A DNA stretch of 64,000 nucleotides, from NCBI RefSeq assembly GCF_921293095.1, contig NC_060251.1:88460566-88524565 (forward strand), given 5' to 3'. Shown here in pieces: positions 24,407-37,289 of this stretch. A program made the position numbers and the translations under genes. The notes beneath the pieces are model-generated. The model saw nothing but the letters and a program-made list of their open reading frames with translations, searched no databases and had not been told where the DNA came from. The stretch is from Ischnura elegans (lineage: Eukaryota > Arthropoda > Insecta > Odonata > Coenagrionidae). Numbering within the stretch: the first letter of the stretch is position 1; each line of letters opens with the position of its first letter.

Positions 24407-24697
24407 GGGATCGGGTTGGTTTATTGGCTAGAGTGTTGGCTTCCCACCCCGTGGGCGCGGGTTCAAATCGCGGCGGTGGTAGAGAATTTTCAGCCCGATC
24501 CCTGCTTGATTGTTATGTGGAGGATATTTCAAGCGCAACACTCCGTCCGTCGGATGGGACGTTAAGCCGTGGTACCTTTCGTTAAGGGAAGGCTATTGCC
24601 GACGCCGGTTTTCTCTCCACCATTACTTCCACACCCTTCCCTCATGGCGCAAATAACCTCAGCTGTCGGTCGCCTCCTCCAAATACCATACCATAAC
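24407..24697 (+). mobile_element. tRNA-derived SINE with target-site duplication
   Basis: A 291-bp element. The 5' end is tRNA-like: TTGGTTTATTGGCTAGAGTG fills the A-box region and GCGGGTTCAAATC the B box (consensus GGTTCRANNCC), 35-40 bp apart as in RNA polymerase III promoters. The body ends in a short repeated tail, ATACCATACCATA. It is flanked by a 13-bp duplication with one mismatch, AGCTGTGTTCTAG (24394-24406) and AGCTGTTTTCTAG (24698-24710), the mark of LINE-driven insertion. A second copy of the family lies inverted at 52883-53164. It carries no ORF and depends on a partner LINE. Confidence 0.9.
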
Positions 24698-24710
24698 AGC
24701 TGTTTTCTAG

Positions 24711-25119
24711 TGAGTACGCTGCATTAGGTTTTACGTAATTTCTTTTGCTGGTGTTTCATATAATTTCTCGAGGACCGAATTCTGATATTTTGGTGGCGAA
24801 AAATGATAGGTGAAAGTTAACTTCCGTTTGTCCTCATTTATAGCACTGTCCGCTTCTCTAAAAATAAGTTGTAAATTATCCCCGGGACACCTAATCATGT
24901 TGAATCCTTATTCTGATTTTTAACCTAAAGTTTTATAATTTTTGTAATTTGTATGTTATCATTGCTAATATATCTCGCGGATACTTTCGACCCTCTAACG
25001 CGCTGTTTTCCGGAATAATTTTTTGCCGTTTCATTATTTGTATTACGTGTCCTTACGAAAAGTAAGGACGAAATTTTCGTGTTATTCACTTATTTATTTT
25101 TAATATCACATGTATTCAA
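24711..25119. other. Unrecognised intergenic DNA
   Basis: AT-rich with long T runs; nothing recognised. Confidence 0.4.
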
Positions 25120-26150
25120 TAGTGTTACCAAAATAGCGAGCAGCTGGTCTATCTTCTTGTTCGGTTTTTTTTTTGGAAGCAATTTTGATTAATTTCTATT
25201 GAATTGTTTAAGCAAAAACCTTTGTAATGACGTGGAAATATTTTTCCAAAATTTTGCTCTTAACTTTTCTTTTATTTTTTAATGTTGAAGAATTCCGTAG
25301 ATGCAGCAAATGTGAATCGAAATATTTTCCAATATTACGCTCTTAACGTTTCTTTTTTTCCTTTAATATTGAAAAAAATGTAAATTCCGTGTCGTAAATA
25401 AATACATGTCGATAGGACCCATGAGTCAACAAGTATTATTTGCGGAAGTGAAGAGAACGGTCGACAACGTCAAACCTCGCAAATATTTCCGACTTCCCTC
25501 AACTCTGTTAGGTGTTATGACATCGAAATATTTTCCAAAGTATCGGTCTTAACTTTTCTTTTACTTCGAAAAGATTCAAATATTTCCTTCCAGTGTTATA
25601 AATATATTTCAATAGGATGTACAGGATAACAAATACTATTTGCTAACGTGAATAAAGCGTTCGATAACTTCACATGTCTTGAAAATTCCCGACTTCCTTC
25701 GCCCGTGATATATTTCATTTCTGAAACTTGTATATAACCCAGAAATGAAGGGAGTGGATGGGCGAGGGATTCTCTCTGTTACAATGACGAGTTGCTGGTC
25801 TACATCTTAGAAATTCCCGCTACCCTTCTTTTATTGGAAATTTTGCTTGTAAAGATATCGAAATATTTTCCAAAATGTCGCACTTGACGTTTATTTTACT
25901 ATTTCTGGAATTTTGAAAAATTCTAAACATTTCCGTCTAGCGTCTACAAATACGAATGGATAGTATTTAATACATTCCTAAAGTTGACAAACATTTTCTA
26001 AGAAAAGTGAAGAAAATGTTCAAAAACCTCACGTCCAGTAAACATTTCCCACTTCCCTACCCGTGTTAGATTTCATCTTTGAAACTTGCATATGACCCAC
26101 GAAGAAAGGAAGTGGATGGGTGCGGCATTCTCTGTTTGAGAATTATTTTT
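25120..26150 (+). repeat. Diverged tandem repeat block
   Basis: Several units share the start ATCGAAATATTTTCCAA, then a GCTCTTAAC-like block: near 25226 (diverged), 25316, 25521 and 25857. A second shared block, TTTCAT-TCTGAAACTTG with GGAAGTGGATGGG following, occurs near 25706 and 26073. A third, AGCTGGTCTATCTTC / TTGCTGGTCTACATCTT, occurs near 25140 and 25790. Spacings range from about 205 to 370 bp for neighbouring units, so the array is old and rearranged. It has no coding potential. Confidence 0.65.
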
Positions 26151-26439
26151 CCCCTCAGCATCTCCGCCTCAACGTCGAGCCAAAGTCAAGGATTGGAGCG
26201 AAAAAGGGACGGGTGCTCTTCCATTCATACGCGATCCTCAGACGCAGTCTGGAATGTCGGACCTCCAGGCGCTCTGCGTTGGATAGACGTGTCGGACAGA
26301 CGGCGACTTCTCGCTCTCGCTTCTGGTGTTGATGGTGTAGGGTGCCCAATAGGGGGGGCGGGAGACGGGCCTTGACGTCCGCTTGGAAGAGGGAATGCTG
26401 TTCGGCAGAAGATCAAAAATGAGGAGACCAAGATTGAGT
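26151..26439. other. GC-rich insert between repeat blocks
   Basis: This GC-richer segment has overlapping frames on both strands (for example 26079-26375 plus and 26238-26600 minus). None shows a domain or signal I recognise. It may be a spacer between the two neighbouring tandem blocks. Confidence 0.35.
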
Positions 26440-27160
26440 GGCCATCTGTTAAGCATGCGACATAGATCACCCTGACATTGGGTATAAGATGAGCGCGGAA
26501 AAGGGTTATATTGGAATTTTCTGAGAATTTTGCCGTTATTCTCGACCGAGGAATGTATGAAAATTTTTAAGATTACGAAAAGCCTAGGTTGCGAAGTCAA
26601 CCAAGTAAATAGTGGTCTGTTGTAAAATCTTTTTGTCGAGAGATCTTTTTCGTGTTGTCTTCACAAATTTTAACTCGACTCTCATGTTTCTGACTTCACT
26701 GTCATGCACCAATATTTTTCGCTGTTATTAATGAAACTCTTTATGCTCGCCATGAAAATATCTTGTAAAAACCTCTCAAAACGCGTTTTTAACCAACAAA
26801 ATAACCGGTTAGGTTTAAGTAAAAGTCTAAGAAAATTTAATTACAATTTTGTACACAGAAATTTCTTCTTCACGGGTGTCATAAAAACATTGCTTGTGCA
26901 AGGTATTGAACATTATTGTGTGATCATCTGTTGCACATGCTACTTACAATTAGATCTTCCCGCTGAAATGGGAGATAAGAAGGATGCGGAAAAGGGTTAT
27001 CTTGAATTGTTCTGAGAATTAAGAAGTTATTTACGACGACGTTAATATTTATGTTAAAATTTGCAATAAAAAATCGGTTGCGAAGGTATGGAAGTGACTT
27101 GAGTACTGCAATTTTTATTTCTTCTGCAAGACCGTTTAGTCTCTAGCGCGACAACTTTTT
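26440..27160 (+). repeat. Tandem duplication, about 494-bp period
   Basis: The block GCGGAAAAGGGTTAT, then TCTGAGAATT, occurs at 26495 and again at 26988. The preceding sequence (CATCTGTTAAGCATGC / CATCTGTTGCACATGC) and following sequence (GGTTGCGAAG-) also match. The period nearly equals the 496 bp of the 22.7-kb duplication, but I could not align the two unit types by eye. Confidence 0.6.
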
Positions 27161-29628
27161 AAATACTTCTCGTATTTGTAGCCTTTATCTTCGAGGATGG
27201 TATTTTTAATTATTTTGTGCAACATTTTGGTTGAGAATCAGTGACGTCATGCCAAAATTATCAGTGCCGGAACGCACTTTTCTTACCTTTTTTACTTGTG
27301 AAATACTACTCTGTGTATTTCAATCATTTCAGAAAATACAGAATTAACAAATCGAAAAATATTTTTATTTTGGCTAAGAATAATACTAGAAATTTTGAGG
27401 CATCAAAATTGATGAAAGTGTTATTTGACTATTAAGTCTTTTCTTAACCAGTGCAGGAACGGAGTTCCGGCACCATGACACCCCTGTTGAGAGGGCACAC
27501 AAATCTCGCTCAACTGATCTTTGCTCGCGAAAAATTACTTGTTAAAAAATTATGCTATAGGTTTAAAAATTTCCGGGAAAGTAGGATATATCTTTTAAAC
27601 ATTTTTCTGAGTCTCCAATTGAATGGTTTGACATCCGCAATTTCTCAGGTATAAAATTAATTAGATACGTAGGTTGATGTAAAAGTATCCTAGGTAGTGG
27701 TAAATTTTGACTAAGCTATATCCTTTTTCCCTCGATATTTCAAATGACTCATGTGTTTGTGAAAAGTAATTTGTCACGAAATTATCAGTTGAGCGGGTTT
27801 GCTACGTCCTCTTAAATCACATCGGTTACAACTCAAAAACTCCACTGGCCCGCTATGCATTAACTCTTGTAAATAGCTTTTTGACTCTCAACGTCCTTAC
27901 CGCTTAGATTGAAGTAAAGTTGTCACGAAAAAAAATCAGTTTTCGTTGCAGAACTTTCGGCTTCACCGCTCCTCTGAAGATTTTTTTACGTACTTTATAT
28001 TGAACAGTATTATCCATAGAAAATCATCGGAAGATTTTTAGTTTGGGAAATTGGATAAATATGGAATTTTAATATAAATATAAATTAGTTGTACACATAT
28101 GTGTGAGATAAATGGATGGGGAAATTTTTAAATAAATAATATACAATAAAAGAAATTAATGCAATTCATCAAGCAATATTTTTTTTGACGAAGGAGCTTC
28201 ATGCAGTCCCTTTCCAGGATCGGCTCCACTTTTCACTCATGCGTTATGACCCGTTCACTACTGTATTTAGGCCAGTTTTTTATGATCTTTGAAACAACAT
28301 TTTTAAGACTTTTCCATCACATTTAAGCGTTGTATTCTTGGCATAGTCTTCAACATATCATTGCCTCAGCTAATTTATCTACGTATCTTGCCATCCGTTA
28401 TCGTGGCATAACTAGGTGAAAACGAAGCATTACCGTTCTATTTTGTAGGGTAGAGCAGCCGACTTATTTTTAATTAATTCGTCCTCCTTTTTCATTGACA
28501 TGTCTAACTGTGAGTTGCCCGAACCTTACTGTATTTTTTATTCGCTTTGAAGCTACTCTATGATCGCAGTGATTTTTACTTCCTACGTCTTGTGAAATAC
28601 GGCTTCGTTTTATAGCACGGCGTTTCGTTTGTAGTTACCTCACTTAGCTATTAAATTTACATTCTACTCCGCAAGTTGCCTCAATAAAGGCACGGTGACA
28701 GGTGTTAGGACATCAGCGTGTTATTTATCCGTTAGAGAATATTAAAACTCTTATGGGAGTTTTGCGAGAGATTTGAATGTCTGACTTCGATTTAGTCTTT
28801 ATTAAAATTTTATATTGCTCGCGGGGAAATTTCCACAGACCTTTTGGGCATGATGCCTCTCTAACCTTATCATTTCTGTAGGATCTGTAAAATTTAACGT
28901 GCTTCTAAGATGATCGTCTTCTGCTAAATGAAAGGCAACCGTTCTTATTTGATCAAGTTAAGTAATTGTAAGCCAAGCACGTCGCGCATCTGATATAAAA
29001 ATCACCACTATACCCAAAGCATGATTACAACCGGTAGTGTCGTAATTCCCCGCTTAGTTGCGCTTTTCGGGACGCTTTAATCCCTTCACGTCATGAAAAG
29101 TATGAATTTTTCGCGCATAGCCTTCGAGTGTCTTGCGGCTCCCAACCTAATTTTTGTAAAATCTATGGGACGCTCTCTGCTCGCTCTTGGGACTTCTTGA
29201 CGAATCGCAACCTTTGTCCTACCATTTTCTTCAGTTCTGTATTGCTCTTTCATGCCTCATATTTGATTTGAATGATTTGAGAATTGTAGCAAATCGTATC
29301 TTGATATCATTGCTATCCTGTAAAACCTCTCGTCTTCTCGCCTTAGAGCTCACCTTACCTGTTCTCTCACTTTTTCGTCTGAAATAGAGGTGTTTATTCC
29401 CGTCATTTTTAATATTACAATGCATTTTCGGCAGTTAGTTTACACAATAACAGAATTACTTTCCGAAATTACTCCAAATATATTGATTTATAGTTTAACT
29501 ACAGTTTTCCTGCTAATTGACATTTTCATCTTCGTGGAAAGCTATTCAAAGGACCATATAGCCTCGTTAAATCGAGAAATGCTTGGCTGCTGTTAATTCT
29601 TCCTTTTTATTGCCTTGACCTCCCATCA
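27161..29628. other. Unrecognised intergenic DNA
   Basis: AT-rich. A TGACGTCA site lies near 27242. No exon, RNA gene or transposon terminus is recognised. Confidence 0.4.
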
Positions 29629-29765
29629 AACGCAATATTGGAATTGCTTAGTTCAGGCGCAATGTGCCTGACCGGCACAGATTTGAAAAAAATATTATTA
29701 ACTCTTAGCATGGCTCAGTGGTAAGTTAACCTTTAAAGTTTAATGCACCGTAATTAGTGCATTTA
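29629..29765 (+). repeat. Dispersed repeat family R2, copy 1
   Basis: Shares ordered blocks with 36285-36402 in the same orientation: TTAGTTCAGGCGCA / TGAGTTCAGGTGCA, TATTATTAACTCTTAGC / CATTATTAACTATTAGC, and TTTAAAGTTTAATGCACC / TTTAAAGCTTAAAGCACC. About 115 bp is shared; the function is unknown. Confidence 0.6.
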
Positions 29766-32700
29766 TTTTTCATTTTTTATCCTTTATGTATATTATATCA
29801 TTTATATGTACGATTCAGTATAATGAGAGTCGTTAGGCAAACAAAGGGAAAATTTTTATTTGAATTGACCATTTACTCTATCAGAAATGTTAACTAATTA
29901 TTCGGGAAATGTCACCTCAATGCTTACTGCCCATTATAAACTTCGATATACCCGAGTTTGAAGTGTTTTGTCTTGGTAACTACTCAATCGGCTATAGTAA
30001 AATAAAGTGGAAATGAAAGGAGATCCATTTATAAGTTTCCTCAATACCACCCAAAACTCGTCCTCGCATCAAAATATTTTAAATTATATTTTGTATAAAA
30101 AATGTCTTCGATGCTTGGAGTACAGCAACTCCATATTGAACATTTTTTTCAGGGACTTCTCCTTCGGGATTATTGATTTTTATGTAAATTCATGGTAAAG
30201 TTGTTTAAAAAATAGCGCTCAACGTGGAGCTTCCGTTTTTCGATCGTAAAAAACCGATCTTTTTTAAAAAAGCAAGGGAAAAAGCCGTACTTTTTAAAAA
30301 AGATATGGTTTTTAAATAAAAATTGTTTATGCTAGGATAAGTTTCTGATAACATAGAAACTTAGAAATAAATTTCCTTTAATTTTCAGTTTTTTACAGTA
30401 CAACCGAATGGGGAGTTACAGAAATAAAATACTCTAAAGTCAGGTATCTCGGCGTTTTGCATGTATATTAGATAAGTGGGAATTGGATTTCAGAGTTTGG
30501 ACTCTCACACATCAAGTTACACTATTTAAAGGTGCCGTGAACCAGCAGGCGCTTCTAATAAGTTATTAACTCAATAGTTACTCCAGACTTAGTCAAATTA
30601 AGTTATTTTGAACAAGGATTAACCTTTGTTTCTCTTCACCCACCTTCCCCAACGAACAGATTACCAAATGTAAGCATTACTAGTATTCAGCTGTTTTCAA
30701 CTTCCTTGAAGTTTATGATTCCAATTAGCGATGAGTTGATTTTTTCCATTTCCTTCTGGAAGCCATAGTAAATTGGATAAAATTAGACGATAATGATTTG
30801 GCATTTGGACTGAGGCCTGCTTTCAGCAAGCAAGCCTTGCGCACACACCGCTCGTTTGTGTCGTTGCATTCGCTAAGGTGTTTACAAACATACAACGTGG
30901 TGCGCTACGCAGTTAGACCGATGCCGAGCGGTGGCGCCGTCCAAGACATTTAAGACTATTTCGCAACGTCCAGGAGTTGGCTCGTTCTCAGAACTGACCT
31001 TTTGCAATGAAATAGATGCTTCTCATGGGAGTTATTACATTCTAGTCACGCAATCACTGGTTTTCAAACAAGGGAATATTTTACTGGAATCCCGTTGAAA
31101 TTTGAACTTTTCTTTGCACCTTGACTTCAAGCTTTAATTTTAAGGATAATTTTGGGACTTGAGATTTCTAAGGAAAATATTGTTTCCCGGTAAACCAAAA
31201 GTTACTGATTGTTTTTCTCACTATAAATTTCATTGTAATTTATATGAAAGACATTATAAACTATAATTACGTGTGAAAATAAAAAATTACGCAATTTTTC
31301 TCCTATTCTGATAGTACTTCTTAAATGCGTATCCGTTTCCCATCTAAATTTACGGCTTAAGTTGGACCACGTGTGCATAAAAACCACAATTAATTGGGCA
31401 ATTGGAAGCAACACTATCCGTATCCTATTTTATTTACAATGACAATCAATGTCACTGCGTATAACTTCACGTGTCTCTCGTGACCGTTGCTCAATAAATG
31501 TCTATTGATTTTCCTGATTAATTTGTTCCATTATATCAGGGACGTAATGGATAATCAGAATTGATTTGTCAAAAGTATAAGATATTAAAATATCAGTAAA
31601 AATAATGTGACAAATGATTTATGAGTGTTTCATTCTTAGTTCATTCCTTCAATGATATCCGTGCTATTGATTTATGTGCGTCATAGTCAATATATACGTA
31701 TTTGGCCATACCATTTTATAACCCTTGACTAATTAATTATCCCTCACGGATCCAGGTTCAAAAATTGGTATTCCAATATTGTGCTCGTTTCTTTGACCTG
31801 CTATGAGCCTTTTTTGGCCAATTGCAAAGAAGTAGGATATAATGAATGCAAATACTTCTGAAATATAACTTTTAAAATTAATGCTTAACGAGCTCTTTAA
31901 GTTACACATGAATATTTAACATATGTGTAACGAGGTCTTCATTTTATGCATATGCGCGCAAGGCCGCTGTAATGCACACTACCAAAATGTTGATTTTCGT
32001 TTTTGTGATTTACTTTAAGTGAGAGGAAAAATATAAACATTTCCTTGCATCAAAAGTTTAGAAACTTTTTTCATGTAGCATACCTAACTTCGATATTCAT
32101 GTACTTTTACATACCTCGGAAATTGAAACATACTTTTCGGCCGTTAAAAATCAAGGAATAGGTAAAATTTAATTATAAAAAGCTATTTGTAATTCAAAAA
32201 TGTCGTTCTCTCTTTAAAAAATACAATGAAATGCACTAATCAAATATTTTAACCGTGACGAGATGAAGAAGACGACCGTTTTGCCGTTCGCATAGTTTTT
32301 TCGCGTATTCTTCTTCGCTCTTCCGTCCGTAGAAGCTAAACGTTTACGTTTAAAAATGTTAAATGATTTATTATTGCAGTAAATAAACAATGAGTAAAAC
32401 GATAATTGACACGACCCTATTGAGCTTTGGCAGATTTTCATACAAATGTTTAAAGTCCAGCGTTCTTTTTTGCGGCGATTTTATGGTGACTGAAATAGTA
32501 CTCTGCAAGGCCGTAATTAACCAGCGGTGGTACATCCTACATCTAGGTACTTACTTTGCTTATGTATGCCTTTTCTGGACTATTCCATTCAAATTGATGC
32601 ATTCGCCTGCGAAAAGTGTGTTACAACACTTACAAGAAAATGGCCATTCTCGCTAGCTAGTGGAAAACAGACAATTTTGAAAAGTCCAAAATTTGGTCAA

Positions 32701-35700
32701 TAATGGGGGTATAGCCTTGAAAATTTTTACTTTATTTTCACTTAGTAGCAAGAATATGGATTTAAGTTGAATGGGAAGCTTAATATTTTTTTCATAATTG
32801 TTTATAAATGATTAAATTGTGTTAACTAAGGCACATTATTTTCATTAATTAAAAAATACGAGAGGATAAAAAATGTGTACCTAGTGCCAACAAATTGAGG
32901 TATTGTACCTATAAACACCTCCAATATTGCTGTATTTCTATTGAATATAACTTTAAAGCATGAAAATTTTGCATGAATAAAAGAGGCAGTGTCTCGAAAA
33001 AATCCTTATTTAAAATTTACCGCAATGGCTCGAATATAACAGCAAGTATCATCATGATAACAGAAAGAGCAACGTTTTTGTTCCTCTTCTTTTATGATTA
33101 AAAAAAATTGACATGCAACACGCGTTAGCCAAGCTTTACTTTCATTTTATGGCGACGCATCTGATGATGGCTTAGAAAGTTTTTATCGCTCAGAAGTAAA
33201 GGTCATGTGCGTTATGGTAAGACCGAAAATTACAAAAGAGATCCTCAAATCCATATCTAGACGTGTTTTCACCCATCACGCATATAAACGGGCTTTAAAA
33301 AAAGACGTCACTTTCATCACTGAAAGGCAAAACAATTCGAATTTCACGCAGAAATAACCTATAATCAGTGCTGTTCATCAAAATTCATATTTTTGATGAT
33401 ATGATCTGTCAAATTCAAAAAATTTTTATGCTATTCCTCGCAGTTGCAATTAATGTACTGCAAAACATTAGGAATAAGAGTATTACTCTGTGTGCTCCAC
33501 TTCGGATGTTTTTGAAAACCGACTGAAAAAGGATCTAAGTGGAAAAAGAATTCAACTATCTATGGGATGGAATGAAGCGTTCGTCTATGTAGTCCTGATC
33601 AAAAGTATCCGCTTTTATTTTGAAATCTTCAGGGCTAATATTCTAAGTTTTAATTAGCGCTAATGAGACCTCCAGCTGAGGGGGAGGCGGGTTCTTTGAT
33701 GAATAATATGAAGATCAGAGGAAAACCCGAGTAAGGCCCTATGACATCCTATAGCAAAATTTTACCCTTTTGCATTATGCTGCACGCAAGTTATACCTGC
33801 GGTAAGTGGTGGCCTATCCATAGGGATAGGAATTTCAAGCGCTAGCGGTTTAGATTCGTTTGTGTGAATTGGACTCCTCTTCCTCGTGTTATTCCCCTCT
33901 TTGAATCATACGGCAGTCTCCGTCCTACTTAAAATCGTGATTCATCACCTTCATTCTCATCCACCTCGCGTGAGCCACGTAAACTATTTGTGGCACTCGC
34001 CAAAATTCGTAATCCAGCCCACACTCTTGTACTATGTAGCATTGGGTAATGTGAAAGGTATTTGAACTTTTAGTCAAATGGTATCGCGTATATGGAATTG
34101 AGTTGAGGTTAAAATAATGTGTCTCAGATATAAATATCTTGCATATGAGTTAGGAAGTAATTCTGAGGGAGATTTTATATTATTTTGTAGGATTGGTGCA
34201 AGTAAACGACATTTTATAATTTATTATCAAATGGGTTAAATATCAGCTTCGACTGAAATGGTGGAGCAAATTTGTGAGAAATTATAATTTTTTAAGTTTG
34301 CTGAATTTTAATAAAAACTAAATACGGTATAATTGAGGACGACTAAGCTGACCTAATAAAGAGATGACTTTTAAAATAACAACCAATAATATCAACTATG
34401 TGTGCAAAAGTAAGCTCAGTAACTTGTAACAAGTGAATATATAAAAACTATAATATCCCCTATGAAAAGGTCTATTATTATTTTATGATTAAATTATGCT
34501 TTCTTAGAAAGGTACTCTGGTTAATTATTTCAGTTGTGCCTTGTTTTTGAATGTATGAAAATGTTTTCCCTATCGCAGTTTGTTTTATAATATCTAATTG
34601 GCATTAACTTATATTCCAATAGCTGTTTGTACAGAAAAGTAATTTACATACAATTCCATTAATGAAGTCTTATGTTCAGTTAGATTTGGAAATTAATTCC
34701 CTTTGCTTGACCAGTTATTCAAAATTATTGCCTTGGCTATATGATTGCATCCTGGTAAATGCAATGATTGAATGGTACATGCATTAAGGGTTTTTTTCTG
34801 TTAGCCTGTCTTTTGTTTTCGTTTTGAAGGGAAAAACGCAAATAAATCGTCGATTGGTATTCGAAGACTTTGTGTTCATTTTAAAACCAAAGGTTTATGC
34901 TTTGTTTGGTCTTGTTTCAAGTTACGTTACTTCTGTATAAGTTCAAAACTAATGCCATGAATTGTTTAAATACACATTTTTATCCCATAACCAATGATGT
35001 AACCATAGCGGATACGGTTAGTAATCTTTTCATTTATCTTTTTCCTTTTTCCATATCTGATTCACGTCGTCTTGATGTGACATTAGATTATGTTGTAACA
35101 TCTCCTTTAAGCCATGGCCAATATTATAGTATACTTCCCTATCATCTTAAATGTCACAAGAAATGCTGAGATTTGTTATACTTCCTAATGTCCGAACTCT
35201 AATTACAATCCATTATGCCAATTTGATCAGCAGATTAATAATGTTTTTGGTCTAGCACAATAAACCGTTTCCATATTGTTGTTTGAATTTAGAGTGGAAC
35301 TAGTGGATTGTATAAAGTTTGATTATCTTAAAAAATACGCAAACACTTTTTGCTACTTCCCTTGTATTGCTTTCTTCTTGTGTAATTTAAGTATGTAAAA
35401 GTAGCATTGTTTGTAAAAAAAATTGCAAGATATTTTACTCATTAAAATAGATTTCATTAAAGTTCGTCGATGAGGTTGATTAAGTGCTTAATTTTTAAGG
35501 ACATGTACTCTGTCTTTATATTCGTATCCGAGTAGCGGAACATTTATTTAAAATTTTGACACCAACTGCCTTAAATAGTGAAGAAATACCGTAATTCGAC
35601 TTTCCTTACCCCACTATTTTAGTATGATGAAATCAATACATAACACACAGAAATCATGTTAAGTAGTAATCTTTTATATTTCTGGTGCAACTGGGCCTTT

Positions 35701-36284
35701 TTTGAAATATTTCCGCCGACATTAAATGAACAATTGAAATTTCCAAAAACTTTTATTTCATTTTCTGATATTTCTCTCGTTCCCTCTGGATTATCTTCCC
35801 CATTGCTTTCATTACACTGATTCCTCGCTCCGCCCTTTTCCCTGGTTTCCCGGCATTCATAGTGTCATGTCCGCTGCCTCGAGGGTCCGGCTGAGCACTA
35901 ATTTTAGCTCGACAGGACCTCATTGGCGCCGCTCTTTATGTCTTATTCTTTTTCTTTCCCCTTTCTCTCTCTCTCTCCTCCTTTCTCCTTCGTGTTTCTC
36001 CCTCCTCCTCCTCCTCCGAAAGTAGAAGACCGCGAGGCACGCTAAATGGGAGGGGAAAGAGGAGAAGGATAGATGAAGGGGGTAGCGGGCGTTATAAGCA
36101 GGGCGAGTGTTATGCTGCGAGGAGTTACGTCGTCGCTCTGGGTCCGTTTCGGCTCTGAAGCGGCCCTGCCGGACGTGGCCAGTCCACTACTGCTAACAGC
36201 TTTCGCGCTTGGGTGTACGGGGTGTGTTCAGAGAGTAAGGGGAACTAGACAAGTCCACACCACGAAATTTTAACTTCCGTCGTG
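29766..36284. other. Unrecognised intergenic DNA with CT-rich tract
   Basis: Mostly AT-rich with no recognised gene. From 35930 to 36030 there is a pyrimidine-rich run (CTCTCTCTCT, then CTCCTCCTCCTCC), followed by CpG-rich sequence to about 36270 that holds a 66-codon frame (36073-36273) and a donor-like GTAAGG at 36235. This could be a promoter and first exon of an unknown transcript, but nothing confirms it. Confidence 0.35.
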
Positions 36285-36402
36285 CGCAATATTTGAATTA
36301 CTGAGTTCAGGTGCACACTAATAGGCACATATGCGAAAAACATTATTAACTATTAGCGTGGGTCAGCTATACGACTTTAAAGCTTAAAGCACCATCATTT
36401 GT
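36285..36402 (+). repeat. Dispersed repeat family R2, copy 2
   Basis: Second copy of the repeat at 29629-29765, 6.6 kb downstream, with the same block order and several small differences. Confidence 0.6.
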
Positions 36403-37285
36403 GTAGTCTAACCCTGCAGTGATGTCTTAGGTGCAATGCATAGACCTCTTTATACGCCGACATACTGCCCCGGTCCAATGCAGCACAAGGTGATTTAACG
36501 TGCGCTTTATGCTATTAAGTATGTATTTTTTCCAGTGAATTCTATAAGATCAAAGTTTTTATTATTCTTGGTCATTTTGCTTGCTATGCTATTATTTTGC
36601 TTCATCATGCTAAATTATCTGCCTCTGATCTGTCGGCATAAATGCGGAAAGCGGAAATGCTTCGCAGAGCGTGTGAAAACTAACAGCTACTTAGAGCGTC
36701 AAGGTTTCCATGCCGTCTAGTGACGAGAAAACTGAGAAAAAATATTCGCGCTGTGCCTTTCAGATCAATTGCCTCCGGCGGAAGGTTAAGTGGCTAAAAC
36801 ATATCGGTGCATCCGTACTCCGCATATTTTAACTGTCTCGGTAGTTAATAACGTCCGTTTTCCGCAGAGTGTCCAAATCTGTGTAGACCGCGGCTGTCCG
36901 TACTCCGCACATTATCCCTAAACCCACCATCATGACCGCGAACTTTGCAAATTGCTAAAATGCCAAAAGGTCGTCTATCGGGTCTTAAGTGGGCATTGGG
37001 TTTTACGTACCTGGTACCTACAGGCAGAAAACATCTTGAATTGTTGTGAAAAAAAAACTATGAACTGTTGTGACTAAACCAAATACCAAAATTAAATTTC
37101 ACTTTCAATTTTCAGTGAGTTTTAAATCAGTAGAATAGCAATAACATAAAATATAAACTTCTCATCGTGTCATACCCCTAACACTTGGCAGGAATATCCC
37201 ATGCACAGCCCCCACACCCATTCGGAAAATCTAGGTACTCATTTGCGGAATGCAGACGCACGGATTAGTGGATTTTTTTTCGACC
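36403..37285. other. Unrecognised intergenic DNA
   Basis: No recognised exon, RNA gene or transposon end. The 61-codon frame at 36535-36720 has a hydrophobic start, as chance AT-rich frames often do, and lacks other support. Confidence 0.35.
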
Positions 37286-37289
37286 CTAA

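Noticed and set aside
30220..30310. Inverted TTTTTTAAAAAA-rich segment as a hairpin
   Set aside because: Pairing rests almost wholly on A/T runs expected in this composition.
36073..36273. First exon of an unknown gene
   Set aside because: A CpG-rich patch with a donor-like GTAAGG is suggestive, but no protein match or second exon is visible.
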